A program made the position numbers and the translations under genes. DNA of 64,000 nt from Shinella sumterensis (GTDB lineage Bacteria > Pseudomonadota > Alphaproteobacteria > Rhizobiales > Rhizobiaceae), in the NCBI RefSeq assembly GCF_004514425.2, contig NZ_MYFN02000001.1, forward strand, positions 62,001 to 126,000, in the 5' to 3' direction. Position 1 is the first letter of the stretch. Every line of letters begins with the position of its first letter. The notes beneath the pieces were generated by a model. That model did not search any database. It saw nothing but the letters and a program-made list of their open reading frames with translations, and was not told the DNA's origin. Of the stretch, positions 8,157 to 17,108 are shown piece by piece.

Positions 8157-10164
8157 GGTCGAGCCCGCCGGGGTCGTGCGGCCCGCGCGCTCCGTCCGCT
8201 ACCGGCTGCTCGCCATCGCGCTCCTGCCGATGCTGGTCATCCTGCCGCTCCTGCTCGGGGTGACGGTGTATCGCTGGAACGAGAAATTCGACGCGACGCT
8301 GATCTCCAAGGTCAATGGCGACCTGACCATCGCGCACCAGTATCTCGCCCATATCCTCGACAACACCGGTGAACATGTCACCGCTCTTGGCGGCTCGGCC
8401 CGCTTCCGCGACGTCGCCGACGACCCCGCCGCGCTCAAGGCGCTGCTCGACGATGCACGGGCGCGGCTCGAACTCGATTTCCTCTATGTCATGCAGCCCG
8501 ATGGCCGGCTCGTCGCCTCCGTCATCACAGAGACGGCGGATAGGCTGCGCACCGACTGGCCGGTGATCCAGGATGCGATCGCGGGCAAATCGGCAACCGG
8601 CATCGACATCTTCGAGAATGCCGATCTCGAGCGGCTATCATCGGATCTCGCCGCCCGCGCGCGTCTGCCGCTCGTGCCCACGCCCAATGCCGTGCCGACC
8701 GAGCGGCAGGAGGAAACGCGCGGCATGGTCGTGCAGAGCGCGAGCCCCGTGACGCTCGGCGGCGGGCGTGGCGCGGTTCTCGTCGGCGGCATCCTGCTCA
8801 ATCAGAACCTCGTCTTCATCGACACGATCAACGACCTCGTCTATCGCGAGGCGAGCCTGCCCGAGGGCAGCCAGGGCACGGCGACGCTCTTCCTCGACGA
8901 TGTGCGCGTGAGCACCAATGTCCGGCTCTTCGAGGGACGGCGTGCGCTCGGCACGCGCGTTTCCTCCGCCGTGCGCGCCGCCGTGCTGGACGAGGGGCGG
9001 ACCTGGCTCGACAGCGCCTTTGTCGTCAACGACTGGTACATCTCCGCTTACGAACCGATCGTCGACAGTCACGGCAAGCGGGTCGGCATGCTCTATGTCG
9101 GCTTCCTGGAGGCACCCTTTACGGCGGCGAAGTACCAGACGGTCCTGACCATCGTGGCAGCCTTCTTCGCGATCGCCGCCGCCAGCGTACCGATCTTCCT
9201 GCGCTGGGCGCGCGGGATCTTCAAGCCGCTGGAGCGCGTCGATGCGACAATCGCGCGGGTGGAAAGCGGCGATCTCGGTGCGCGCACCGGGCCGGTGGAC
9301 AGTCAGGACGAGATCGGCCGGGTCGCCGTGCATCTCGACGCGCTGCTCGACCAGCTCGAACGTAACGACCAGCAGCTGCGCGGCTGGAACGAGGAACTGA
9401 ACGCCCGTGTCGACGAGCGAACGCGCGAACTCCAGCTCGCCAACCGCAAGCTGGAGGCCACGACCAAGCAGCTCATCCTGTCCGAAAAGCTCGCCGCCAT
9501 CGGCGAGATCACCGCCGGTGTGGCGCACGAGATCAACAACCCGATTGCCGTCATGCAGGGCAATCTCGAGGTCGTGCGCTCCGTGGTGGGAGACCGGGCG
9601 GAATTGGCCAAGGTCGAGTTCCAGCTGCTCGACGAGCAGATCCAGCGCATCAGCCAGATCGTCACCAAGCTCCTGCAATTCGCCAAGCCCGAGGAATTCG
9701 CGGGCGTCATCGACCGGCATGCGCCCGGGCTTGCCGTGGCCGATTGCCTGCCGCTCGTCCAGCACCTGCTTGCGAGGGCCGATATATCCGTGACGCTCGA
9801 CAACACGGCCGCCCGGCAGGTGCTGATGAACCGCACCGAGCTTCAGCAGGTGGTCGTCAATCTCGTGGTCAACGCCATCCATGCCATGCCGGATGGCGGG
9901 CGCCTGACGATCAAGACGCATGACAGCGACCGCGAGGGGCGCCCCGGCGTGGAGATCGTCGTCAGCGATACGGGCGTCGGCATGGACCCGGAGCTCGCCG
10001 CCAAGATCTTCGATCCGTTTTTCACGACCAAGCGGCAGGAAGGCACCGGGCTCGGCCTGTCGATCAGCCAGACGCTGGTGCGCCGTCAGGGCGGCAGCAT
10101 TTCGCTGGCCAGCCTGCCGGGTGAGGGCGCGACCTTCACGGTCTGGCTGCCGGAGGCGGAGTGA
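8149..10164 (+). CDS. Sensor histidine kinase with double-cache periplasmic domain
   Basis: The ATG at 8149 overlaps the regulator stop and puts a transmembrane helix at about 17-38, so I prefer it to the longer open frame. A periplasmic domain of about 300 residues, of the cache type found in small organic acid sensors, is followed by a second helix near 340-362 and HAMP. A coiled coil leads to the H-box ([18 protein letters not shown], phospho-His in AHE), and the ATPase domain carries an N-box (NLVVNAIHAM), G1 (DTGVGMDPE) and G2 (GTGLGLSI). It presumably senses the substrate of the OFA-family carrier encoded next and phosphorylates the regulator at 6765. Confidence 0.93.
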   Translation: MAEVEPAGVVRPARSVRYRLLAIALLPMLVILPLLLGVTVYRWNEKFDATLISKVNGDLTIAHQYLAHILDNTGEHVTALGGSARFRDVADDPAALKALLDDARARLELDFLYVMQPDGRLVASVITETADRLRTDWPVIQDAIAGKSATGIDIFENADLERLSSDLAARARLPLVPTPNAVPTERQEETRGMVVQSASPVTLGGGRGAVLVGGILLNQNLVFIDTINDLVYREASLPEGSQGTATLFLDDVRVSTNVRLFEGRRALGTRVSSAVRAAVLDEGRTWLDSAFVVNDWYISAYEPIVDSHGKRVGMLYVGFLEAPFTAAKYQTVLTIVAAFFAIAAASVPIFLRWARGIFKPLERVDATIARVESGDLGARTGPVDSQDEIGRVAVHLDALLDQLERNDQQLRGWNEELNARVDERTRELQLANRKLEATTKQLILSEKLAAIGEITAGVAHEINNPIAVMQGNLEVVRSVVGDRAELAKVEFQLLDEQIQRISQIVTKLLQFAKPEEFAGVIDRHAPGLAVADCLPLVQHLLARADISVTLDNTAARQVLMNRTELQQVVVNLVVNAIHAMPDGGRLTIKTHDSDREGRPGVEIVVSDTGVGMDPELAAKIFDPFFTTKRQEGTGLGLSISQTLVRRQGGSISLASLPGEGATFTVWLPEAE

Positions 10165-10181
10165 CCGGACACTTTGTCCGG
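10165..10181. promoter_or_regulatory. Upstream activator site 1 (CCGGACA-N3-TGTCCGG)
   Basis: A perfect 17-bp palindrome begins at the base after the kinase stop codon. Its core GGACA-N3-TGTCC recurs at 10188. It lies about 80 bases upstream of a sigma-54 promoter, as expected for an NtrC-type enhancer. Confidence 0.75.
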
Positions 10182-10185
10182 ATTT

Positions 10186-10202
10186 TAGGACAATTTGTCC
10201 GG
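10186..10202. promoter_or_regulatory. Upstream activator site 2 (GGACA-ATT-TGTCC)
   Basis: This is the second copy of the palindromic core. Its centre (10194) is 21 bases from the centre of site 1 (10173), two helical turns, so two regulator dimers would bind the same DNA face and could assemble the active oligomer. Confidence 0.75.
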
Positions 10203-10252
10203 TTTCCGGGGCGCATATTTCTTAACGGTTTGATATAAAAGGAAATATTCTC

Positions 10253-10268
10253 TGGCATGGCACTTGCA
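10253..10268 (+). promoter_or_regulatory. Sigma-54 (RpoN) promoter of the OFA carrier gene
   Basis: TGGCATGGCACTTGCA matches the -24/-12 consensus TGGCAC-N5-TTGCA, with GG and GC dinucleotides at the right ten-base spacing. It lies about 130 bases before the carrier ATG and downstream of two palindromic activator sites. Confidence 0.85.
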
Positions 10269-10396
10269 GAGGTGCGTGCGGGAGGGCCGGTGGCCTGCGC
10301 TCACATGGGGGTGCGGCCTTGGACGCCGGAAGGACATTCAGCCACCTCCCGCCACGAAATCTTCGCATCCGAGGGGTGCGTTGCGGAGGAGACACA

Positions 10397-12049
10397 ATGA
10401 CTGCATCGACCGAGACCTATGTCGGCGGCAATGGCGCCGGCATCCTCGACCGGGAGCGCATCATCGCGAAACCCGGCTTCAACCGCTGGCTGGTTCCGCC
10501 GGCTGCTCTCGCCATCCATCTGTGCATCGGCATGGCCTACGGCTTCAGCGTGTTCTGGCTGCCGTTGTCCAAGGCCATTGCCGGCGATCCCGATCCGGCC
10601 TGCGCCGACATGAACCTTCTGTCCGCGCTGTTCACCACGAGCTGCAACTGGCGCGTCGCCGATCTCGGCTGGATCTACACCCTGTTCTTCGTGCTGCTCG
10701 GCTGTTCGGCCGCGATCTGGGGCGGCTGGCTGGAGCGGGTCGGCCCGCGCAAGGCCGGTTTTGTCTCGGCCTGCTGCTGGTGCGGCGGCATGGTCGTCGC
10801 AGCGTTCGGCGTCATGACCCACCAGCTGTGGCTGATGTGGCTGGGCGCCGGCTTCATCGGCGGCATCGGTCTCGGCCTCGGCTACATTTCCCCGGTGTCC
10901 ACGCTGATCAAGTGGTTCCCCGACCGCCGCGGCATGGCCACCGGCATGGCCATCATGGGCTTCGGCGGCGGCGCCATGATCGGCGCGCCGCTTGCAAACA
11001 TTCTGATGAACGTTTTCAAGACGGATGTGAGCCCGGGCGTGTGGCAGACCTTCCTGGTCATGGCCGCGATCTACTTCTGCTTCATGATGGGCGGCGCCTT
11101 CGGCTACCGTATCCCGCCGGCCGGCTGGCGTCCGGAGGGCTGGACGCCGCCGGCTTCCAAGACCACCATGATCACCACCAAGCATGTACACCTGCGCGAT
11201 GCGCACAAGACCATGCAGTTCTGGATGATCTGGATCGTGCTGTGCATGAACGTGTCCGCGGGCATCGGCGTCATCGGCATGGCCTCGCCCATGCTGCAGG
11301 AAATCTTCGGCGGCCGCCTCATCGGTCAGCCCGAGCTTTCCTTCGGTGATCTCAGCCTCGAACAGAAGGCCGCCATTGCCGCAATCGCGGCTGGTTTCAC
11401 CGGCTTCCTGTCGCTGTTCAACATCGGCGGGCGCTTCTTCTGGGCGTCGCTGTCCGACAAGATCGGCCGCAAGAACACCTATTATACGTTCTTCATCCTC
11501 GGCATCGTGCTCTATGCGCTGGCGCCGACCTTCGCCGACATGGGCAGCAAGGTCCTCTTCGTCTGCGCCTTCGCCATCATCCTGTCGATGTATGGCGGCG
11601 GCTTCGCCACCGTGCCGGCCTATCTTGCCGATATCTTCGGCACGCAGTTCGTGGGCGCCATCCACGGCCGGCTCCTGACCGCATGGGCAACCGCCGGCAT
11701 CGTCGGCCCCGTCGTGGTCAACTATATCCGCGAGGCGCAGATCTCCGCGGGCGTGGAGCCCGGCCCGGCCCTCTACAGCGGAACGATGTATATCCTCGCG
11801 GGCATGCTGGCCGTGGGCTTGATCGCCAATGCGCTGGTTCGGCCGCTTTCCGACAAATGGTTCATGTCGGACGAGGAGGTCGCTTCCCTGCAGGCCAAGA
11901 CCGCGGCGGCGAATGCCGGCCCGACCGGCTCGTTCGGCATCGGCACCGGCGGCTTCGACGCCAAGGCGGCCGTTGCCTGGGCCATTGTCGGCCTGCCGTT
12001 GCTCTGGGGCATCTGGGTTACGGTCAAGAACACCGCAGCCCTGTTCTAG
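10397..12049 (+). CDS. OFA-family (oxalate/formate antiporter-like) MFS transporter
   Basis: A 550-residue major facilitator protein with about twelve membrane helices. It has the OFA-type N-terminus (MAYGFSVFWLPLSKAI), an extended first periplasmic loop with Cys residues (CADMNL and SCNW) and a long central loop before the second six-helix half (WASLSDKIGRKNTYY is the cytoplasmic loop between helices 8 and 9). OFA carriers move oxalate, formate or other small carboxylates. GGAGGA lies upstream of the ATG; the in-frame extension back to 10319 crosses the promoter leader and was rejected. Expression should require sigma-54 and the regulator at 6765. Confidence 0.9.
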   Translation: MTASTETYVGGNGAGILDRERIIAKPGFNRWLVPPAALAIHLCIGMAYGFSVFWLPLSKAIAGDPDPACADMNLLSALFTTSCNWRVADLGWIYTLFFVLLGCSAAIWGGWLERVGPRKAGFVSACCWCGGMVVAAFGVMTHQLWLMWLGAGFIGGIGLGLGYISPVSTLIKWFPDRRGMATGMAIMGFGGGAMIGAPLANILMNVFKTDVSPGVWQTFLVMAAIYFCFMMGGAFGYRIPPAGWRPEGWTPPASKTTMITTKHVHLRDAHKTMQFWMIWIVLCMNVSAGIGVIGMASPMLQEIFGGRLIGQPELSFGDLSLEQKAAIAAIAAGFTGFLSLFNIGGRFFWASLSDKIGRKNTYYTFFILGIVLYALAPTFADMGSKVLFVCAFAIILSMYGGGFATVPAYLADIFGTQFVGAIHGRLLTAWATAGIVGPVVVNYIREAQISAGVEPGPALYSGTMYILAGMLAVGLIANALVRPLSDKWFMSDEEVASLQAKTAAANAGPTGSFGIGTGGFDAKAAVAWAIVGLPLLWGIWVTVKNTAALF

Positions 12050-12073
12050 CCTGCGTCTTCAAGCACAAACAGG

Positions 12074-12099
12074 AGCCCCGGTGAGAGCCGGGGCTTTTT
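12074..12099 (+). terminator. Rho-independent terminator after the OFA carrier
   Basis: An eight-bp stem (AGCCCCGG with CCGGGGCT, loop TGAGAG) runs into TTTTT, 25 bases after the stop codon. Confidence 0.9.
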
Positions 12100-12139
12100 G
12101 CGTTTGCAGATAGCGCACGGATACACACGAGAGCGGGAA

Positions 12140-12153
12140 GGTCGTTTTCGACC
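12140..12153. promoter_or_regulatory. Inverted repeat GGTCG-TTTT-CGACC upstream of the ABC operon
   Basis: A perfect palindrome with five-base arms, nine bases upstream of a second palindrome. It could be an operator for the operon's SorC-type regulator. Binding is inference. Confidence 0.35.
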
Positions 12154-12161
12154 GTTTGCGT

Positions 12162-12173
12162 GAAATATATTTC
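12162..12173. promoter_or_regulatory. AT-rich palindrome GAAATATATTTC, candidate operator
   Basis: A 12-bp perfect palindrome in otherwise GC-rich DNA, 150 bases before the binding-protein gene, with TTGACA at about 12189 just downstream as a possible -35 element. SorC/DeoR-type regulators favour AT-rich palindromes, and the operon encodes one at 16089. Confidence 0.45.
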
Positions 12174-12323
12174 TTGATGTGAATTATATTGACAACGCTT
12201 CGAGCTTGCCGTTAGCTGCCCTCCATCGGATTTCGAGGAGGAATTCCGGTCTTCATGCAAACATCGGCGCGGTTGCTGCGCCTTGGGGTTATTTGGGAGG
12301 GGCTTCGGCCTCAAGGAGGAAAC

Positions 12324-13352
12324 GTGCGCACTTTTTTCACGACGACCGCCATGGCGGTTCTTGCGACGACGCTTTTTGCCGGTGCGGCCGCTGCTGAGAC
12401 GGAAAGCCCGTTCCGCTGCAAGCCGGGCGAGAAATACGTCATGAACGTCATGGTATCCGGCGTCGAATACTGGTTCCCGGTCTATGAGATGTTCAAGCAG
12501 GCCGGCCAGCAGATGGGCTGCGAGACCGAATATACCGGCACACCGGAATATGACGTCAACAAGCAGATCGCCACCTTCGACCAGGCGCTGGCGCAGAACC
12601 CGGCCGGCATTCTCGTGCATCCGATGAATTCGGATCCGTTCATCGAGCCGATCAACCGCGCCATCGAACAGGGCACGGCCGTCGTGACCTTCGCCGCCGA
12701 CTCGCCGCTGTCGAAGCGCGTTTCCTTCATCACCTCCGACAACACGCGCGAAGGCACCTATGCTGCGGACGCGATTGCCGAGAAGATGGGCGGCAAGGGC
12801 GAGTATGCGGTTCTGGAAAATCCCGGCCAGGACAACCACGACAAGCGCATCGCGGCCTTCATCGCCCGCATGGAAGAGAAGTGGCCGGATATGAAGCTTG
12901 TCGGCCGCGCGGCCTCCAACCAGGATCCGACCAAGGCCTATCAGGGTCTTTCCAGCATCATCCAGGCCAATCCCGATCTCGGCGCCGTCTTCATGCCGGA
13001 GGCGAGCTCGGCCATCGGCGCCGCACAGGCGGCAAAGGAAGCGGGCGGCAAGGTTCTCGTCATGTGCGCGGACGTCAACGCCAATATCCTCGACATGATC
13101 AAGGCCGGCGAAGTCTTCGGCTCGATCAACCCGAACCAGGGCATGCAGGGCTATATGGGCTTCATGCTGCTGTGGCTTGCCAAGCATCCCGAGCTGATCG
13201 ATCCGATGAACGACGCCAAGCGCGCGGGCTTCAACCCGATGAGCATCCCGGTCGTCGATAACGGCCTGTCCGTCGTGACAGCCGAAAACGCCGACGATTT
13301 TTACTGGGACAAGTATCTGAAGCGCCGCGGCACCAAGGGCATCGAGGAGTAA
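12324..13352 (+). CDS. Periplasmic sugar-binding protein of an RbsB-type ABC transporter
   Basis: Translation is set at the GTG at 12324, preceded by AAGGAGG. The product is 342 residues with a clear Sec signal (TTTAMAVLATTLFAGAAAAE, cleavage near 24). The rest is a periplasmic binding protein type I fold: NVMVSGVEYWFPVYEMFKQAG at the start of lobe 1, GILVHPMNSDPF, VTFAADSP and NPGQDNHDKR around the binding cleft. The longer frame back to 12255 would bury the signal peptide. It is the first gene of the operon and delivers its ligand to the ATPase and permease that follow. It lacks the Lys and Asp-Gln pattern expected of the AI-2 receptor LsrB. Confidence 0.92.
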   Translation: MRTFFTTTAMAVLATTLFAGAAAAETESPFRCKPGEKYVMNVMVSGVEYWFPVYEMFKQAGQQMGCETEYTGTPEYDVNKQIATFDQALAQNPAGILVHPMNSDPFIEPINRAIEQGTAVVTFAADSPLSKRVSFITSDNTREGTYAADAIAEKMGGKGEYAVLENPGQDNHDKRIAAFIARMEEKWPDMKLVGRAASNQDPTKAYQGLSSIIQANPDLGAVFMPEASSAIGAAQAAKEAGGKVLVMCADVNANILDMIKAGEVFGSINPNQGMQGYMGFMLLWLAKHPELIDPMNDAKRAGFNPMSIPVVDNGLSVVTAENADDFYWDKYLKRRGTKGIEE

Positions 13353-13390
13353 TCTCCGCTTAGGCGCGGAAGGGGTGGGTCGGTCGGCGC

Positions 13391-13513
13391 CACCCCCTCA
13401 TCCGGCCCTTCGGGCCACCTTCTCCCCGACGGGGAGAAGGAAACGAGGTGTCGGCGGTCTTCCCCTTCTCCCTGTCGGGGAGAAGGTCCCGGCAGGGGGA
13501 TGAGAGGGGAGGA
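13391..13513. repeat. RIME-like intergenic palindromic element
   Basis: Two hairpins in tandem: CCTTCTCCCC with GGGGAGAAGG (13418-13440), and CCTTCTCCC with GGGAGAAGG (13464-13486). Outer arms CCCCTCATCC and GGATGAGAGGGG are near the ends. This is the typical layout of the Rhizobium-specific intergenic mosaic element. It lies between the binding-protein and ATPase genes of one operon, where such elements can stabilise the upstream message and raise binding-protein levels. Confidence 0.8.
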
Positions 13514-13533
13514 TTGCAAGGCGTGACCTGCAT

Positions 13534-15075
13534 ATGAGGAAAAAACCGATGGCGGAGCCGGTGCTCACCATTCATGGCGTGACCAAGCATTTCGGTGCGG
13601 TGAAGGCGTTGACGGATGTCAACTTCACGTTGGAGCGCGGCGACGTCCATGCGCTCTGCGGCGAGAACGGCGCAGGCAAGTCGACGCTGATGAACATCAT
13701 CGCCGGCGTCCTGCAGCCGACATCCGGGGAGATCCGTGTCGACGGCGCGCCGGTGCGCATCGCGTCCCCCGCCGTTGCCCAATCGCTCGGCATCGGCCTG
13801 GTGCATCAGGAGATCGCGCTCTGCCCGGATGCGACGGTCGCCGAGAACATGTTCATGGCGGCCACCAACCGCCGCCGGTCGCCCTTCATGAATTACCGAG
13901 CGCTGGAACGCGATGCACAGGCCGTGATGAACCGCCTCGCCGCCATCGATGTCCGTCGCAAGGTCGCCGACCTGCCGATTTCCAGCCAGCAGCTCGTGGA
14001 GATCGCCAAGGCGCTGACGCTCGACTGCCGCGTCCTGATTCTCGACGAGCCGACAGCGGCACTGACGGAAACCGAGGCGCAGCAGCTGTTCTCGATCATC
14101 CGGGACCTCAAGGCGAACGGCATCTCGATCATCTATATCAGCCACCGCATGGCCGAGATCTTCTCGCTCTGCGACCGCGTGACCGTGTTTCGCGACGGGC
14201 GCTATGTCTGTACCGATCGCATCGCCGACGTCACGCCTGACGATGTCGTGCGTCGCATGGTGGGCCGCGAGATCACGCAGCTTTATCCCGACAAGCGGGA
14301 TGCAAGCGCGCCCGCGGGCAAAACCATCCTATCCGTGGAAGGCCTCTCCGACGCAACGCGCTTCCACGACGTCGACTTCGAACTGCGCGAGGGCGAAATC
14401 CTCGGCATCGGCGGCCTCATCGGGTCGGGCCGGACAGAGATCGCCGAGGGCATCTGCGGTTTGCGCCCGCGCACGGCTGGATCGGTCTCGTTGCATGGCG
14501 TGCCGCAGAAGATCCAGTCCTATTCCGACGCCGTGAAAGCAGGCATCGTCTATCTCTCGGAAGACCGCAAGGGCTCCGGTGTCTTCCTCGAAATGTCCAT
14601 CGCGCAGAACGTCTCCGTGCTGGAGCTGAAGGCGCTCACCAACGGCGCCGGGCTCTTGAAGCGCCGCGCAGAAACGGCGCTGGCGGAGGATTTCGCCAGG
14701 AAACTTGCCGTGCGCATGAGCGGGGTCGAGGCACCGGTCAAGTCGCTGTCGGGCGGCAACCAGCAGAAGGTGGCGATCGCCAAGCAACTGGCCGTCAAGC
14801 CGAAGGTCATCCTGATGGACGAGCCAACGCGCGGCATCGATGTCGGCGCCAAGACCGAAATCCACCGCCTGCTGCGCGAACTGGCGCAGGCCGGCATCGG
14901 CATCATCGTCATATCCTCGGAGATGCCCGAACTGCTTGGCCTTTCCGACCGCGTGCTCGTCGTCCGGGAGGGACGCATCGCGGGCGAACTCGGCGCCGAC
15001 GCGATGTCGGAAGAGGCCGTCATCCGCCTTGCCTCCGGGCTCGGCAACGAACAGGCGGCACACCATGCCGCATAA
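13534..15075 (+). CDS. Sugar ABC transporter ATP-binding protein (RbsA/MglA type, two ATPase domains)
   Basis: This 513-residue protein has two nucleotide-binding domains in tandem. Domain 1 (about 8-240) carries Walker [10 protein letters not shown], Walker [11 protein letters not shown] and a degenerate signature, [10 protein letters not shown]. Domain 2 (about 265-505) carries a diverged Walker [11 protein letters not shown], the signature LSGGNQQK and Walker [11 protein letters not shown]. This asymmetry is normal for carbohydrate uptake type 2 ATPases. A second ATG at 13549 (MAEPVLT) is an alternative start. It energises import of the ligand captured by the protein at 12324 through the permease at 15098. 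Confidence 0.95.
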   Translation: MRKKPMAEPVLTIHGVTKHFGAVKALTDVNFTLERGDVHALCGENGAGKSTLMNIIAGVLQPTSGEIRVDGAPVRIASPAVAQSLGIGLVHQEIALCPDATVAENMFMAATNRRRSPFMNYRALERDAQAVMNRLAAIDVRRKVADLPISSQQLVEIAKALTLDCRVLILDEPTAALTETEAQQLFSIIRDLKANGISIIYISHRMAEIFSLCDRVTVFRDGRYVCTDRIADVTPDDVVRRMVGREITQLYPDKRDASAPAGKTILSVEGLSDATRFHDVDFELREGEILGIGGLIGSGRTEIAEGICGLRPRTAGSVSLHGVPQKIQSYSDAVKAGIVYLSEDRKGSGVFLEMSIAQNVSVLELKALTNGAGLLKRRAETALAEDFARKLAVRMSGVEAPVKSLSGGNQQKVAIAKQLAVKPKVILMDEPTRGIDVGAKTEIHRLLRELAQAGIGIIVISSEMPELLGLSDRVLVVREGRIAGELGADAMSEEAVIRLASGLGNEQAAHHAA

Positions 15076-15097
15076 AAAGGAAGCGGGAGAGAAGACC

Positions 15098-16087
15098 ATG
15101 GCAATCGATACGATGACGGCACCGTCGCCGAGGACATCGTCTTTCAAGCGCGTCGGCACCATGCGCGAGGCCGGGCTGATCGCCATCATTCTCGCGCTCA
15201 GCATCGCCATGACCTTCGCGTCACCGCACTTCCTGACGCTCGGCAACTTCCGCGCCATGCTGATGAGTTTCTCTGTCGACGGCATCGTCGTCGTCGGCAT
15301 GACGATCCTGCTCATCGTCGGCGGCATCGATCTTGCGGTCGGCTCCGTCGTCTGTTTCGCCATGGTGCTGTCGGGCTCGCTCTTCCTCGCCGGGCTCGAT
15401 CCCTGGTCGGCCTCGCTTATCGGTATTTTCGCGAGTGCGGCGATCGGCGGCGCCATGGGCTTCTTCGTGACCGTTGTCGGCCTCAACCATTTCATCACGT
15501 CGCTGGCGGCGATGGTGATCGTGCGCGGGCTCTGCCTCATCATCACCAAGGGCACGCCGCTGTCGCTCTTCACGCTGCCGGCGTCCTTCAAGCAGGTGGG
15601 GCAGGGCACCTTCTACGGTGTGCCCTATGTCATCCTGATCTTCGTCGCCGTGGTCGTGCTGTTCGATTTCCTGCTGCGCCGGGCGACCGCCTTCCGCAAG
15701 GTGTTCTACACCGGCAGCAACGAGAAGGCCGCGCTCTATTCGGGCATCAAGACCAATCAGGTGAAGTTCTGGGTCACGGTGCTCTGCTCGACGCTCGCAG
15801 GCGTTGCAGGCGTGATCTACATGTCCCGCTTCGGCGCCGCCACGCCCACATTCGGCGTTGGCATGGAGCTGAACATCATTGCGGCGGCCGTCATCGGCGG
15901 GGCCTCGCTCAATGGCGGCTCGGGCACCATTCTCGGCGCCATCCTCGGCATCGCGCTGCTGTCGCTCGTCACCTCGTCGTTGATCCTTCTGAACGTTTCG
16001 GTTTACTGGCAGGATATGATCAAGGGTTGCATTCTTCTCGCAGCCGTTTCGATCGATCATTTCCTGCACAAGCGGAAGGCCGTCTGA
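15098..16087 (+). CDS. Sugar ABC transporter permease (RbsC type)
   Basis: A 329-residue permease with eight to ten hydrophobic segments and the family's conserved central stretch (GGIDLAVGSV and, later, IIAAAVIGGASLNGGSGT). The ATG at 15098 follows GCGGGAGAG; the longer frame overlapping the ATPase gene lacks permease character in its extra residues. There is only one permease gene, so the channel is probably a homodimer. Two bases separate its stop codon's first base region from the regulator ATG at 16089. Confidence 0.94.
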   Translation: MAIDTMTAPSPRTSSFKRVGTMREAGLIAIILALSIAMTFASPHFLTLGNFRAMLMSFSVDGIVVVGMTILLIVGGIDLAVGSVVCFAMVLSGSLFLAGLDPWSASLIGIFASAAIGGAMGFFVTVVGLNHFITSLAAMVIVRGLCLIITKGTPLSLFTLPASFKQVGQGTFYGVPYVILIFVAVVVLFDFLLRRATAFRKVFYTGSNEKAALYSGIKTNQVKFWVTVLCSTLAGVAGVIYMSRFGAATPTFGVGMELNIIAAAVIGGASLNGGSGTILGAILGIALLSLVTSSLILLNVSVYWQDMIKGCILLAAVSIDHFLHKRKAV

Positions 16088-16088
16088 C

Positions 16089-17108
16089 ATGCCGATCGCC
16101 AGACTGAAACCATCGCTGAAACCCCGGGCAACGGCGCCGCGCGAGGAAATCGTCATCGCCCGTCAGATGCACCAGGCGCTCGTGCTGCATTTTCTGGAGG
16201 GCCTGACGCAGGCGCAGATCGCCGACCAGCTCGGTATCTCGCATGCCACCGTCAACCGGCTGATCAAACGCGGCCGCCAGCTCGGCCTCGTCGAGATCAA
16301 GATCAAGTCGCCGGTCGAGCCGCTGGTCGACCTGGAGGAACGGCTTCTGGCGCTCGGCGGCATCAGCCGCGCCGTGGTGGTGCCCACGGTTTCCGACAAT
16401 CCGCAGACCGCGCTTCTCGCCGTCGGCGAGGCGGCCGCCCGGCTGCTGTTGGAGGAGATCGGCGATGGCGACACGATCTGCATCACCGGCGGCAAGGGTG
16501 TGAGCGCCGTGGTCGCCGGCCTTCAGGCGCCGCATCGCTTCGATGTCGAGGTCATTCCCGCCACGGGCTGCGTGCAGGGCAAGCACTATACCGACGTCAA
16601 CCACGTCTCGACGCTGATGGCCGAGCGCCTGGGCGGCCGCTCCTGGCAGATCCATGCGCCGCTGTTTGCAGACGATGCCGCCCAGCGCGCCATGCTCATC
16701 AACATGCGTTCGGTGGCCGATGTCTTCCAACGGGCTCGCGAGGCGAAGGTCGCGGTGGTCGGCATCGGCTCGATCCTGAGTTCGGATTCGACCTACTATG
16801 ACCTGCACCCCTCGCCGAGCGCGGACCGCAGCGCCATCGAGCATTCCGGTGCGAGTGCGGAACTGCTCGCCCATCTCCTGGATGGCGACGGGCAGGTGTG
16901 CGACTACTCGCTCAACCGTTCCCTCGTTTCGTTGACGCTCGCGGAATTCGCCTCGATCCCGACGAAGATCGGCGTGGCGAGCGGCCTCAACAAGGCAAGC
17001 TCCATTCTCAGCGTGCTGCGTGGCAATCACTTGGACACACTCGTCACCGACGAGGCGACCGGCGCGCGCATCCTCGAATTGGCCTCCGAAGAAGGACTTT
17101 CCGCATGA
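16089..17108 (+). CDS. SorC/DeoR-like sugar-binding transcriptional regulator (EryD/LsrR type)
   Basis: A 339-residue SorC-family regulator. Its N-terminal helix-turn-helix (about 30-70) reads GLTQAQIADQLGISHATVNR, and a large sugar-phosphate-binding domain (about 75-335) contains GDGDTICITGGKGVSAV and VGIGSIL. The family includes EryD for erythritol and LsrR for AI-2, usually repressors released by a phosphorylated pathway intermediate. The start is one base after the permease stop, so it is co-transcribed and translationally linked. A likely operator is the pair of palindromes at 12140-12173. Confidence 0.92.
   Translation: MPIARLKPSLKPRATAPREEIVIARQMHQALVLHFLEGLTQAQIADQLGISHATVNRLIKRGRQLGLVEIKIKSPVEPLVDLEERLLALGGISRAVVVPTVSDNPQTALLAVGEAAARLLLEEIGDGDTICITGGKGVSAVVAGLQAPHRFDVEVIPATGCVQGKHYTDVNHVSTLMAERLGGRSWQIHAPLFADDAAQRAMLINMRSVADVFQRAREAKVAVVGIGSILSSDSTYYDLHPSPSADRSAIEHSGASAELLAHLLDGDGQVCDYSLNRSLVSLTLAEFASIPTKIGVASGLNKASSILSVLRGNHLDTLVTDEATGARILELASEEGLSA

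Noticed and set aside
13391-13513. A CRISPR-like or insertion-sequence interpretation of the repeats
   Set aside because: Only two hairpins with different loops and no spacer periodicity or transposase; the RIME-type explanation suffices.
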